Positions 44,200 to 53,276 of a stretch of DNA of 64,000 nucleotides are shown one piece after another. Under the pieces are notes generated by a model that saw only the letters and a program-made list of their open reading frames with translations, had not been told where the DNA came from and did not search any database. The DNA is from Spirochaeta africana DSM 8902 (GTDB taxonomy: Bacteria > Spirochaetota > Spirochaetia > DSM-27196 > DSM-8902). How positions within the stretch are numbered: the first letter of the stretch is position 1; each line of letters starts with the position of its first letter. Both the position numbers and the translations under genes were made by a program. The DNA lies in contig NC_017098.1 of NCBI RefSeq assembly GCF_000242595.2, positions 1,674,001-1,738,000 on the forward strand, given 5' to 3'.

Positions 44200-45141
44200 A
44201 TGAAGTATACCCGAAACAGATTCCAGTCAAAATCGAAGCGCGCGGCATCCTTTCGTTATCTGGCACCCATCATTGTACTGACTCTCGGTGTCGGTGTCGT
44301 GGCCTGGCTCCTGTACAACACCTCTTTTTCGCTCAGCTCATTCGGCCTGAGCCGGGACAAGGAACAGATTATTGCCTTGTGGCATGATCATGAATTCGCA
44401 GCCGCCTATGATCACAGTCAGACCGCCCTGTCACAAACCCCGCTGGATACTGATTACCTGGTGTTAAACGGATTTGCCGGCTTCTATCATGGCATTGAAC
44501 AGCCTGATCAATCTGACGCCCACCTCGTTCTTGAGCAGTCGGTGCAGTCACTGCGGCGTGCCGTACTGTTGACCCCGTCGCAGTACCATCCGGAGCTCCA
44601 CTATGTACTGGGAAAGGCATACTTCCATCGCGGCCAGTTCTATTATGATGCCGCAATCAGGCATCTGACCCAGGCACATGAGCTGGATTATGCAGCCGAT
44701 GACCTGTTCGAATATATAGGACTGGCTGCTACACGACTGGAGCAGTTTGACACCGGGGTAACCTGGCTGACTAAAGCACTGGAGAAACGTTTTACACCGC
44801 TTCTGAGCCTTAATCTTGCCGAGGCCCTTTTTCAAGCCGGGCGATATACTGAGGCGGTAACCTATGCAGAACAGACGGTTGCCGCTGCCGATGATCAATT
44901 GCTGATCACCGAGGCCAGCCTGCTGGTGGGAAAGTCGCGTCTGGAACAGGAAGATTTTGATGGTGCAATCCGGCATTTTTCTGATATGATAGCTGAAGGA
45001 AAAGATGTCGCTGAGGTCAGGTACTGGCTCGGCGAAACCTATTACCAAAAAGGGGAGCCCATACAGGCACGGGCAGAATGGCGCGAGGCTGTGCGACTGG
45101 ACTCGCAGCATGCCCCGGCAGCAGAACGTTTGCAGGGGTAG
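44200..45141 (+). CDS. Membrane-anchored TPR protein
   Basis: This 313-aa protein has a basic N-terminus and one membrane helix (YLAPIIVLTLGVGVVAWLLY, about 20-40). About five tetratricopeptide repeats follow (for example SLNLAEALFQAGRYTEAVTYAEQTV and VRYWLGETYYQKGEPIQARAEWREAV). The ATG at 44200 is preceded by GAGG about 10 nt upstream; an in-frame GTG lies three codons earlier. It leads the rod-shape operon 36 nt before mreB, so a role as a scaffold in elongasome assembly is plausible but unproven. Confidence 0.85.
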   Translation: MKYTRNRFQSKSKRAASFRYLAPIIVLTLGVGVVAWLLYNTSFSLSSFGLSRDKEQIIALWHDHEFAAAYDHSQTALSQTPLDTDYLVLNGFAGFYHGIEQPDQSDAHLVLEQSVQSLRRAVLLTPSQYHPELHYVLGKAYFHRGQFYYDAAIRHLTQAHELDYAADDLFEYIGLAATRLEQFDTGVTWLTKALEKRFTPLLSLNLAEALFQAGRYTEAVTYAEQTVAAADDQLLITEASLLVGKSRLEQEDFDGAIRHFSDMIAEGKDVAEVRYWLGETYYQKGEPIQARAEWREAVRLDSQHAPAAERLQG

Positions 45142-45177
45142 GGCCCAAAACATACCGGAATCAGGGAGAAGGACAGA

Positions 45178-46200
45178 ATGAGTGCATTTTCAACAGATAT
45201 TGGGATAGATTTGGGTACCTGCAATACGCTGATCTATGTGCGTGGCAAGGGCATTATGGCAAATGAACCATCGGTAGTGGCCGTCGAGCGCGGCACCAAA
45301 CGGGTAGTAGCCGTTGGCGATGACGCCAAACGCATGCTCTGGCGAACCCCGGGCGATATTATCGCCATTCGACCGCTGCGTGACGGTGTTATTGCCGATC
45401 TCGAGACAACAGAAAAGATGATCCGCTATTTCATCTCCAAGGTTATCCCGCGACGCTGGTTCGTAAAACCACGAATGGTAATCGGCGTTCCGTCCTGCAT
45501 AACCGAGGTCGAGCGACGAGCGGTAGAAGAAAGCGCCTATAAGGCAGGCGCGCGCGAGGTAAAGGTTATCGAAGAATCATTGGCATCGGCCATTGGCGCT
45601 AATATCCCGATCTTTGAACCTGCCGGGCATATGGTGTGCGATATCGGCGGTGGTACCAGTGAGATCTCTGTTATATCCCTTGGCGGTATGGTTGTCAGCA
45701 ACTCGATCCGCCTGGGAGGTGACGAGTTCGATGAATCGATCATCAAATATGTGCGCTCGGTGCATAATCTTATCATCGGTGAACAGACAGCCGAAAACCT
45801 TAAAATGACTATCGGAAACGCGACCCCTGACAGCAAGCTGGAGAAGATGGAAATCAAGGGGACCGATGCAATAACCGGTCTGCCGCGTCGCCTCGAGATA
45901 GACAGTGTAGAGGTGCGGGAAGCGATTCAGGAGCCGATCACTGCTGTTATCGAGGAAATAAAGCGCACCCTGGGGCAAACCCCACCCGAGCTTGCAGCGG
46001 ATATCGTTGAGCGGGGGATTGTTATGACTGGCGGCGGCTCACTTCTGAAAGGTCTGGACACACTGATCGCGAATGAAACCGGTGTGCCAGCATTCAAGGC
46101 AGAGGATCCCATGAACTGTGTAGCTATGGGAGCAGGTATGTATTTCAGCCATCTCCGCGGTGCAAATGCGAACAGAAGCATATACAACTCAATCAAATAA
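45178..46200 (+). CDS. mreB: Rod shape-determining protein MreB
   Basis: This 340-aa actin-like ATPase forms membrane-associated filaments that position the elongation machinery. Actin-fold signatures are [17 protein letters not shown] (phosphate 1), [18 protein letters not shown] and [19 protein letters not shown] (phosphate 2). The adenosine motif follows as [15 protein letters not shown]. The ATG is preceded by AGGGAGAAGGA. It overlaps mreC by 35 nt. Length is typical. Confidence 0.97.
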   Translation: MSAFSTDIGIDLGTCNTLIYVRGKGIMANEPSVVAVERGTKRVVAVGDDAKRMLWRTPGDIIAIRPLRDGVIADLETTEKMIRYFISKVIPRRWFVKPRMVIGVPSCITEVERRAVEESAYKAGAREVKVIEESLASAIGANIPIFEPAGHMVCDIGGGTSEISVISLGGMVVSNSIRLGGDEFDESIIKYVRSVHNLIIGEQTAENLKMTIGNATPDSKLEKMEIKGTDAITGLPRRLEIDSVEVREAIQEPITAVIEEIKRTLGQTPPELAADIVERGIVMTGGGSLLKGLDTLIANETGVPAFKAEDPMNCVAMGAGMYFSHLRGANANRSIYNSIK

Positions 46201-47032
46201 AAAGACCATTGCGGTCTTTGTCGGCCTGATGATCCTGGGGCTTGTCGGCATGCTGCTGGATGGACGTTCGGCAGCAGACAGCCTGCAGAGCGGTGGCGTA
46301 ACCGTGTTCGGCGGACTGCAGCGGAGTACCGCTGCAGTTGGCGCCTTCTTTTCCGAGACCGTCGCGTCTATCCATGAACTGAGCCGTCTGCGGGAACAAT
46401 ACGATATGCTGGCCGAACGTCTCCATGGTATGGAAGAAAACATGGCAGACATCGAAGAGCTGTATCGTGAAAACCAGCGGCTGCGTGAGGCACTGCAGTT
46501 TTCTTCGGTCCTGCAGTATCAGAATGAACCGGCTCAGATAATCGCCAAGGATCCTGGCAACCTCTTCGGCACCCTTAGCATTAACAAGGGTGCTGCTCAC
46601 GGTTTGCGACCTGGAGATCCGGTGATCGCCATCCAGGATGGTCGTCAGGGGTTAGTAGGGCGCATAATGCAAACCGGACGATTTACCTCGATTGTCCAGC
46701 CAATGTTTGATACCCGATCCCATGTCGCTGCCCGACTGCAGGAGACCCGTCTGGAGGGCATAGTCAGCGGGACCGGCAGGCCCGACAGCCCGCTCCAGCT
46801 GCAATTCATTCCCCAGCGTGCGCGCAGCGATCTGCGTACCGGGGATGTCGTGGTGACCTCCGGGATGAGTCAGATCTTTCCCCCGGGAATCCTCGTAGGT
46901 ACCATCGTGTCGATGCAGGCAATGCCGTACGAAAGCAGCCTGACTATCGAGCTCGGGCCGATTATTGATTTCAATCGACTTGAGCTTGTATACGTACTCA
47001 CCGGAACCAACAGCGATGGAGGGGAGTCTTGA
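46166..47032 (+). CDS. mreC: Rod shape-determining protein MreC
   Basis: This ~288-aa bitopic protein has one N-terminal membrane segment ([21 protein letters not shown]). A coiled coil ([20 protein letters not shown]) follows, then the paired beta-barrel periplasmic domain ([39 protein letters not shown]). The periplasmic domain links MreB to PBP2. Start: ATG 46166 or the GTG two codons earlier, both within mreB and poorly served by a ribosome site, consistent with coupling. Overlaps mreD. Confidence 0.93.
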   Translation: MRTEAYTTQSNKKTIAVFVGLMILGLVGMLLDGRSAADSLQSGGVTVFGGLQRSTAAVGAFFSETVASIHELSRLREQYDMLAERLHGMEENMADIEELYRENQRLREALQFSSVLQYQNEPAQIIAKDPGNLFGTLSINKGAAHGLRPGDPVIAIQDGRQGLVGRIMQTGRFTSIVQPMFDTRSHVAARLQETRLEGIVSGTGRPDSPLQLQFIPQRARSDLRTGDVVVTSGMSQIFPPGILVGTIVSMQAMPYESSLTIELGPIIDFNRLELVYVLTGTNSDGGES

Positions 47033-47535
47033 TCACCCGTATTCTGCTAAACACCATTGTTCTTGCCCTTATCGTGTTTGTAATGACTACCTGGGGCAAC
47101 ATAATCGAGCTTGGCGGTATCAAACCGGATATTGTGCTGATTGTTGTTGTCTGGATGGCTTTGCATCAGGGTGCATACACCAGCCAGATATCCGGGGCAA
47201 TGGCCGGGGGCATCGAAGATTTTCTGAGTCTCGCACCGTTCGGATTTCATCTGACAGCACGAACCCTCCTTGGATTCTTGACAGGATCAGTACGGGAGTT
47301 TGTCGGACTCGACCGCCTGGTGATGCCGGTGTTATTTACCCTGGCTGCTTTCGGTATCCAGGCAGTATGGCTTACCATGGTAAGCGCAATCTTTTCGATT
47401 GATACCGCGCGGGCACCACTATTCAGTCTGGCTTTTCTGTATGGCGCGCTGTACACTGCTGCACTGGCCCCGGCGATATTTCTGGCTGCCGACGGGATTC
47501 GTGCTGGCGCACGACGTTTTCGGGGGCGATTCTGA
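47029..47535 (+). CDS. mreD: Rod shape-determining protein MreD
   Basis: This 168-aa inner-membrane protein has five or six hydrophobic helices (ILLNTIVLALIVFVMTTWG, IVLIVVVWMALHQGAYTSQI, VMPVLFTLAAFGIQAVWLT, FLYGALYTAALAPAIFLA). It is called mainly by its place between mreC and PBP2 and its hydrophobic profile. It starts at TTG 47029 with GGAGGGGAG upstream and overlaps the mreC stop. The loop GGIEDFLSLAPFGFHLTAR matches MreD style. Confidence 0.88.
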   Translation: MITRILLNTIVLALIVFVMTTWGNIIELGGIKPDIVLIVVVWMALHQGAYTSQISGAMAGGIEDFLSLAPFGFHLTARTLLGFLTGSVREFVGLDRLVMPVLFTLAAFGIQAVWLTMVSAIFSIDTARAPLFSLAFLYGALYTAALAPAIFLAADGIRAGARRFRGRF

Positions 47536-49406
47536 TGAACAGTTCGGTTGATCGCGCACATTCACCGATCACCAGCAAGTTCAGAACTATCATTGTTCTG
47601 GTAATCTTTCTTGCGATTACCCTTGTCTATGCACTGCATCTGTTTTCGATGCAGGTAGTGGATCAATATGTATATTTAAGCCGGGCAGAGGTCACTACCC
47701 GTCGCAGTTCGCCGATCCCGGCCAAGCGCGGAGAGATATACGATCGCAGCTATTCCGAACCCTTGGCCGGGAACGCGTTGGCGTTTGCGGTTGATTTTAC
47801 CCCTGCCGATGCCCCGAACAGCGAAATACCGCGCATACTTTCCGAGCTTGCGCGGTTACTTGATGTCTCCGAGGACAGTCTGCACCGCCGGGTCCCGACG
47901 CGGGCCTATAACTCCTATAACTCGATCGAACTGGCCGGTAACGTGAACTATCGTACTATTGTCCAGCTGTCGGAGACCATTCAGCAATTCCCCGGGGTCA
48001 ACTTCTACAGCCGCCCGATACGGCATTATCCGCATGGCAGCAGCATGGCCCATGTGCTGGGCTTTGTAGGAGAAATAACCCCCGAGGAGCTGCAGATACT
48101 TTTTAACCAGGGATATACCGCGCAGTCGATTATCGGCAAGGCTGGAATCGAACGGCAGTATGATTCCTGGCTCCAGGGGAAAGACGGCAGGCGCTATCGA
48201 CGGGTAGACGCTCAGGGACGACAGGTTCCTGATCCGACTATCGAGGATGTACCACCGGAGCTTGGTCACAACCTGGTGCTGTCAATCGATGCCAGAATTC
48301 AGGAGCTCGCAGTCAATGCACTCGGTTCTCGCACGGGGTCTGCCGTGGTGCTCAAGCCTTCCACCGGCGAGATTCTCGCGATGGCTTCGTATCCAAGCTT
48401 TGACCCGACCGCGTTTATCGGCCGCGACTCCCAGCAGGTTATTGCCCGACTGTCGCGAGATGCGCGCGCACCCTTTATTAACCGCGCAGCCCAGGCTGCC
48501 GGTTCACCGGCATCTACATTCAAGATCCTGCTGACTGCAGCTGCACTGGAAGAGCAGGTAATCGGATTGAACGAAACGATAAATACCCGCCTGTACTATC
48601 AGATCGGTAACCGCAGGGTGGGGGAGCATGGCGCCAGCTGGCGCGTGAGCGGGTTTGGCCCGATAAACCTGCCGCAGGCCCTTACACACAGTTCCAACTA
48701 CTTTTACGCCAAGCTGGGCCATGAGTACCTCGGCCCTGATATAATCATAGACTATGCCCAGCGGTTCGGTTTCGGCAGCCAAACAGGTATCGACCTTCCC
48801 ATTGAAACAGCCGGACTGCTGCCTGATCGCGACTGGAAACGCCGTACCACCGGCGAGCCCTGGGTTGGCGGTGATACCGTTAATCTTTCACTTGGTCAGG
48901 GCTTTATCGAAACAACACCCCTGCAGCTGGCGAATATGATAGCCCTTATCGTAAACGATGGTATTGTATACACCCCGCATCTGCTCAAGGAGATCCGGGA
49001 TCAGGAAACCGGGCGGCTTGTTGAACGTCGTATACCCAGCATATCCCGAACCGTGCAGCTCTCGGACGAAACCTTCCAGACTACACGCGAGGCAATGCGC
49101 AAGGTTGTTAGCGACGGCAGCACCAGCTCGCTCTTTATCACCCCAAACCTGGAGGTAGCCGGAAAAACCGGTACCGGCGAGGTGGGGCTCGAGGATCAAT
49201 GGCACTCCTGGTTTGCCGCTTACGCCCCCTACGAAACTGATGACCCGGATGAGCAGGTGGTTGTGGTGGTCTGGGTTGATGCATCGAATGAATGGGAATG
49301 GTGGGCACCCAAAGCCGCCAGCATTATCTTCCATGGTATTTTTAATGATTTCACCTATAGCGAAACTATTGAGGATCTGGTTCGTAGACGAGCCTGGTTC
49401 CTGTAA
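47535..49406 (+). CDS. mrdA: Penicillin-binding protein 2 (elongation transpeptidase)
   Basis: This 623-aa class B PBP crosslinks peptidoglycan during elongation. An N-terminal membrane anchor (IIVLVIFLAITLVYALHLFS) is followed by the pedestal domain (PAKRGEIYDRSY, YPHGSSMAHVLGFVGEIT). The transpeptidase motifs are SxxK in SPASTFK with Ser327 as nucleophile, SSN in THSSNYFYAKLG and KTG in AGKTGTGE. ATG overlaps the mreD stop (TGATG). 623 aa is typical. Works with RodA encoded directly downstream. Confidence 0.96.
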   Translation: MNSSVDRAHSPITSKFRTIIVLVIFLAITLVYALHLFSMQVVDQYVYLSRAEVTTRRSSPIPAKRGEIYDRSYSEPLAGNALAFAVDFTPADAPNSEIPRILSELARLLDVSEDSLHRRVPTRAYNSYNSIELAGNVNYRTIVQLSETIQQFPGVNFYSRPIRHYPHGSSMAHVLGFVGEITPEELQILFNQGYTAQSIIGKAGIERQYDSWLQGKDGRRYRRVDAQGRQVPDPTIEDVPPELGHNLVLSIDARIQELAVNALGSRTGSAVVLKPSTGEILAMASYPSFDPTAFIGRDSQQVIARLSRDARAPFINRAAQAAGSPASTFKILLTAAALEEQVIGLNETINTRLYYQIGNRRVGEHGASWRVSGFGPINLPQALTHSSNYFYAKLGHEYLGPDIIIDYAQRFGFGSQTGIDLPIETAGLLPDRDWKRRTTGEPWVGGDTVNLSLGQGFIETTPLQLANMIALIVNDGIVYTPHLLKEIRDQETGRLVERRIPSISRTVQLSDETFQTTREAMRKVVSDGSTSSLFITPNLEVAGKTGTGEVGLEDQWHSWFAAYAPYETDDPDEQVVVVVWVDASNEWEWWAPKAASIIFHGIFNDFTYSETIEDLVRRRAWFL

Positions 49407-49418
49407 CAGGATACATGC

Positions 49419-50744
49419 ATGAGAGATCTACAGATGCGGTCCGGCGGCAAATTTTCCATCGATTTTCCGATACTTGCAGCTACCTTGATGCTGTGCGGCA
49501 TCGGAATCATGTTTATATACTCCAGCAGTGTAACCGCAACCGGTGAGCTCCGTTCCCAGGAATATCTTCGGCAGATATTCTGGTTGATTCCTGGTCTCAT
49601 AATGATGGTGGCAGTCGCGCTTACCGACTATAAGTACTATCAGGACTTTGCTCTGTATATTTTTGGCGGCATGCTGGTTCTGCTGGTGCTGACCTTGTTT
49701 TTCGGCCAGGTTGTCTTCGGTGGCCGTCGCTGGCTCGGAATTATGGGGGTCGGATTCCAGCCTTCGGAGTTTGCCAAGATCGCCTACATCATCTTTCTGG
49801 CCCTGGTGGTGGATCGTAATCGGGTGCGCCTGCATAACCCGATTTTTCTCTCGGTGCTGTTTTTCATCACCCTTGTCCCGGTCGGTTTGATACTGGTCCA
49901 ACCAGACCTGGGGACTGCCACCGTTTTTATACCGATTTTTATTGTGGTGATTTTTATTGCCGGCGCAAATCTCTGGTTCATCGCATTTCTGGTCGGGGTA
50001 ATTGTCTCGTCCATGTTTTTTGCCATGCTGCCAGCCTGGATGGAGTTCGTAGTACAGCGGGATATTCCAATAATCCTGACCCTCCAAACACCATCTCACG
50101 CCGCGCTGCTCGCGATTGCAGCCTACATCATTGCCGCGGCATCAGCAGTGGGGTACTTTTTGTTACATCGACGCTGGTTCATTCCCGGGGCTTTCCTGGG
50201 TGTCGTGCTGGGAACAGGTATACTTGGCGGGCTGGCGGCCTCCCGTATCCTGCGTGAATACCAGATGATGCGTCTGGTAGTTTTTATGAATCCAAATATT
50301 GATCCGCGTGGCGCCGGTTGGAATATAATCCAGTCCTTGACCGCAGTCGGCTCTGGCGGGTTGACCGGGAAGGGTTTCCTGTTGGGAACCCATAGTCATT
50401 ACCAGTACATCCCGCAGCAAACAACCGACTTTATCTTTTCGATCATAGCCGAGGAATGGGGCTTTCTTGGCTCCCTGTTCCTTTTCAGCCTGTTTATGGT
50501 AATCCTGTTCAGGGGTGCGATTATAATGCGAAGAGCCAAGGACGGCTTTGGTGCCTACATCTGTGCTGGCATAATAGCCATGTTCTTTTATCATTTCATG
50601 ATTAATATCGGTATGGCGATCGGCATGATGCCAATCACCGGACTCCCGTTGTTTTTCATCTCCTACGGCGGCAGCTCACTCTGGACAGGACTGATCTCGA
50701 TCGGATTGCTGCAGAGTGTTTATCGACATCGTTACACCTTCTGA
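49419..50744 (+). CDS. rodA: Peptidoglycan glycosyltransferase RodA (SEDS)
   Basis: This 441-aa polytopic SEDS-family polymerase has about ten helices. It shows the family segments GRRWLGIMGVGFQPSEFAKI, VQPDLGTATVFIPIFI, TDFIFSIIAEEWGF and SYGGSSLWTGLISIGLL, with the catalytic Asp in QPDLG. About 60-80 residues longer than E. coli RodA, mostly an extra hydrophobic stretch around residues 190-270. It begins 12 nt after PBP2 and ends the operon. No clear terminator was found; an IS element lies 104 nt downstream. Confidence 0.95.
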   Translation: MRDLQMRSGGKFSIDFPILAATLMLCGIGIMFIYSSSVTATGELRSQEYLRQIFWLIPGLIMMVAVALTDYKYYQDFALYIFGGMLVLLVLTLFFGQVVFGGRRWLGIMGVGFQPSEFAKIAYIIFLALVVDRNRVRLHNPIFLSVLFFITLVPVGLILVQPDLGTATVFIPIFIVVIFIAGANLWFIAFLVGVIVSSMFFAMLPAWMEFVVQRDIPIILTLQTPSHAALLAIAAYIIAAASAVGYFLLHRRWFIPGAFLGVVLGTGILGGLAASRILREYQMMRLVVFMNPNIDPRGAGWNIIQSLTAVGSGGLTGKGFLLGTHSHYQYIPQQTTDFIFSIIAEEWGFLGSLFLFSLFMVILFRGAIIMRRAKDGFGAYICAGIIAMFFYHFMINIGMAIGMMPITGLPLFFISYGGSSLWTGLISIGLLQSVYRHRYTF

Positions 50745-50840
50745 TTCCGAGGTGGCTTAACATAACCCTGGTAGACAGAATATCTATTATAAGAAGTAAA
50801 AAATCCGTGGTTTGGGCGATGTGTTGCTCCGCAGCCGATA

Positions 50841-50848
50841 TCCTCCCA
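50841..50848. repeat. Left target-site duplication of the IS element
   Basis: TCCTCCCA directly abuts the left inverted repeat and is repeated at 52190-52197 on the other side. Confidence 0.85.
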
Positions 50849-50876
50849 GGTAGTGTCAAATATCTTGCGCAAATTC
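50849..50876. repeat. IS left terminal inverted repeat
   Basis: Matches the inverted right end in 19 of the inner 20 positions, with the outer ten less conserved. Confidence 0.8.
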
Positions 50877-50903
50877 AGCGTCCATCAATCTGTGACCCTG
50901 CTG

Positions 50904-52085
50904 TTATGATGCCTGATGATCGTGATCGTACTCGATCATCAGATCCATATTCAGATATTTCCGTTCACTCCATGTTGAGTTCGAGATGTGGCGCAGTCGT
51001 GCTGCAACCAGCATCAGTGCTGACTCACCATCAGGGAACGAACCGATTACACGTGTCCTCCTTCTGATTTCTCGCATGATTCTTTCAAGCCCGTTATTGG
51101 TCCTGATCCGTTTCCAGTGTTCGACCGGGAAATAATAATACGAGAAGGTTTCTAATGCACCTTCTCGAACGATCTCCGCTGCTTTGGACAATTTCATTTC
51201 AATCAGTTTCTTCGCAATCTGGTCTTTCTTTCGGACTGCCTCTTCCAGGTTTTCCTGGGCATGAATGGCCTTCAACATGGTTGCAACAGCTTTGACTTTT
51301 CCCTGCGGAACAAAGCTGAATACATTGCGGTAAAAATGCACTACGCACCGCTGCCACCGGGAATCAGGAAAAAACTCTGGTATCGCTTCTACCAATCCCA
51401 GAGACTTGTCAGAGATAAACATCTCCACTGTTTCCAGTCCCCGGCCTTTCAAATAGCGGAGAAATCGCTGCCAGCTGTCTTTGTCTTCCTTGGTGCCTTC
51501 GGCAACCCCGATTATCTCCCTGAAACCATCCTGATTAACGCCTATGGCTACCAGAACGGATACATTGCGTACTTCACCAGCCCAGGATCGTTTCATCCAG
51601 ATGCCATCAAGGTAGACATAGGTGTAGCGCTGCTTCAACGGCAGGTTGCGCCATTTTTCAATTTCTTCGTAGATTTTCTTATTGAGGTTGCTGATAGTTC
51701 CTGGTGAGACCTTGGCACCCCAAAGGGCTTCGGTGATATCCTCGACACGTCTGACAGAAACGCCAGCCAAGTACATCTCTACCATTGCCTCCTCAACAGA
51801 GATCTCGCGTCGCTTATACCGTTCAATAATGGCAGTTTCAAACGTCACCTTCTTCAGCTTGGGAACCTGCAGATTCACTTCGCCTGCTTTCGTTAGCAGT
51901 TTCCTATCATAATGTCCGGCACGATACCCCGTTCGCTCAGAGCTGCGCTCATGTTTTTGCGCATTACACAGCTGTTCTGCTTCTGCCTCCAGCATAGCGT
52001 TCAAGGTTTCCTCCACCGTCTCCCTGACAAAATTACCCAAATGGTCTTTGACTTCCTGCTCGTTTATCTCGATAATCTTACCCAT
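50904..52085 (-). CDS. IS256-family transposase
   Basis: This 393-aa mutator-type DDE transposase shows the domain order of IS256: an N-terminal DNA-binding part, then YVYLDGIWMKRSW with the first catalytic Asp and MFISDKSLGLVEAIPEFFPD with the second. The conserved WQRCVVHFYRNV (C/H) motif is present. The catalytic Glu is in NNGLERIMREIRRRTRVIG. Full length and uninterrupted, so probably active. ATG has a GGAGGA site 5-10 nt upstream. Confidence 0.95.
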   Translation of the reverse strand: MGKIIEINEQEVKDHLGNFVRETVEETLNAMLEAEAEQLCNAQKHERSSERTGYRAGHYDRKLLTKAGEVNLQVPKLKKVTFETAIIERYKRREISVEEAMVEMYLAGVSVRRVEDITEALWGAKVSPGTISNLNKKIYEEIEKWRNLPLKQRYTYVYLDGIWMKRSWAGEVRNVSVLVAIGVNQDGFREIIGVAEGTKEDKDSWQRFLRYLKGRGLETVEMFISDKSLGLVEAIPEFFPDSRWQRCVVHFYRNVFSFVPQGKVKAVATMLKAIHAQENLEEAVRKKDQIAKKLIEMKLSKAAEIVREGALETFSYYYFPVEHWKRIRTNNGLERIMREIRRRTRVIGSFPDGESALMLVAARLRHISNSTWSERKYLNMDLMIEYDHDHQAS

Positions 52086-52161
52086 GGGGTCCTCCTTCTG
52101 ACTTGGTTTGGGTCGTACTTAATCAATCGTCAGATTGAGGACTTTCTTTTTATCGAAACTT

Positions 52162-52189
52162 GAAATTGCGCAAGATATTATACGTTATC
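52162..52189. repeat. IS right terminal inverted repeat
   Basis: Inverted match of the left end; ends immediately before the right TCCTCCCA. Confidence 0.8.
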
Positions 52190-52197
52190 TCCTCCCA
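52190..52197. repeat. Right target-site duplication of the IS element
   Basis: TCCTCCCA, identical to 50841-50848. Confidence 0.85.
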
Positions 52198-52225
52198 TCG
52201 CTGTCTTGGTGTCCGTACAGGCTTT

Positions 52226-52510
52226 CTATTCGTCCCGCTGTGCCATAACCTTCAGTAGCACTACGGTCGTGATGGTTGCGGTAATCAAAGGCGGATACAC
52301 GTTCACATTCTGCAGCGATGCCAAGGCGTCAAACAGTCCCTGTAAGCTTGTGTACACAATGCCCCCCGCAAATGAGGCAACCAGGGCCACAAAAAACACG
52401 CTGATCAATCTTCCATGCAGTTCCTTGGGATTGATTATTGCCACGGCTATGGTAATTATCAGGCTGATGGCGGTATAGATCAGGGCTACCAGAATGTATT
52501 GATTCAACAT
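52226..52510 (-). CDS. Small membrane protein (94 aa)
   Basis: Three hydrophobic segments (ILVALIYTAISLIITIAVAI, LISVFFVALVASFAGGIVY, PPLITATITTVVLLKVM) with short loops. No family recognised. A clean AAAGGAAA ribosome site precedes the ATG. It is the last gene of the long recA-led cluster, 31 nt after the lipoprotein gene. Its 3' side lies 29 nt from the right duplication of the IS element, so its original terminator may have been separated from it. Confidence 0.6.
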   Translation of the reverse strand: MLNQYILVALIYTAISLIITIAVAIINPKELHGRLISVFFVALVASFAGGIVYTSLQGLFDALASLQNVNVYPPLITATITTVVLLKVMAQRDE

Positions 52511-52541
52511 ATTATTTCCTTTTTTTGGTAATGTCTGATTG

Positions 52542-53276
52542 TCATTCGACGATTGTTATATCATCTACAGCATACAGATTTGCCGCGCTTACCTGCGGGG
52601 ACACTATCGGACTGTAGATACTCCGTACATCAGGGGTTATCCCGTAGGCCGTTACCACGATACCCAGCCGCAGGTCGATGCTCCCGGAGTCTCGGGCATT
52701 ATTGATTGCTGAGCGAACAGCCGAACTGTAGTCGGATGCCAGTATCTGATTGTCATCGTCGAACACGATATCGTCATACAGCTGGAATGCCGAGCCGGTT
52801 TCCTGGAATCGCCGCAGCTCGTTTATGGTGGGATCATTGTCATTGTCACGATCGGGGGTGTACAATGTAAGAATCACCCTGCCGTCATCGTCTTCGATGC
52901 TGAAGTCGCTCTGGGCAGTTATCGGGATCGTAGGTGCCCCTCCCCGCGAGACATCCCGAAAGCGGAAGAACCCGCGGTTATTCAACAGGTTTTCGCTGAT
53001 CACCGCATCCTCAAGGGCCTGAATATCCTGATCGAATACAGTGCCGGTTTTTGTGTACCACTTGTAATAGATATTGTAGCCCTGAAACCCCGGGTTGCTT
53101 TGCGAAGTATGCCGGAAATAGTACAGCAGGTCATCCGGAACACTGATGCTGCTGCGGAATTCCGGGGGCTCGAGGATAGGCACCGTAGTCATAAGCCCGC
53201 AGCCAGCCAGCAGCAGGATACTGCCGGCTATAGCTGCAGCACGCACGTAGCGGGGAAACAGCTCAATCCGGAACAT
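52542..53276 (-). CDS. Putative lipoprotein (244 aa)
   Basis: A signal sequence ends in the lipobox LLLAGC (Cys about residue 26), so the protein is likely lipid-anchored. The rest is beta-rich and Asp-rich (SVPDDLLYYFRHTSQ, then TLYTPDRDNDNDPTINEL). No enzyme motif or family is recognised. It begins inside the last codons of the cyclase gene (overlap 14 nt), indicating translational coupling. A lipoprotein tied to a CHASE2 cyclase could sense or relay envelope signals, an inference from context only. Confidence 0.7.
   Translation of the reverse strand: MFRIELFPRYVRAAAIAGSILLLAGCGLMTTVPILEPPEFRSSISVPDDLLYYFRHTSQSNPGFQGYNIYYKWYTKTGTVFDQDIQALEDAVISENLLNNRGFFRFRDVSRGGAPTIPITAQSDFSIEDDDGRVILTLYTPDRDNDNDPTINELRRFQETGSAFQLYDDIVFDDDNQILASDYSSAVRSAINNARDSGSIDLRLGIVVTAYGITPDVRSIYSPIVSPQVSAANLYAVDDITIVE

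Larger units (their letters stand above)
50849..52189. mobile_element. Complete IS256-family insertion sequence (1341 bp)
   Basis: The element carries one full-length transposase gene (minus strand). Its ends are imperfect ~28-bp inverted repeats: the left starts GGTAGTGTCA and the right, inverted, starts GATAACGTAT. Both then share AATATCTTGCGCAA followed by A or T and TTCA. An identical 8-bp duplication (TCCTCCCA) flanks it, as IS256 elements make. It inserted between the convergent ends of rodA and a small membrane-protein gene and breaks no ORF. Intact ends, duplication and transposase indicate recent insertion. Confidence 0.93.
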
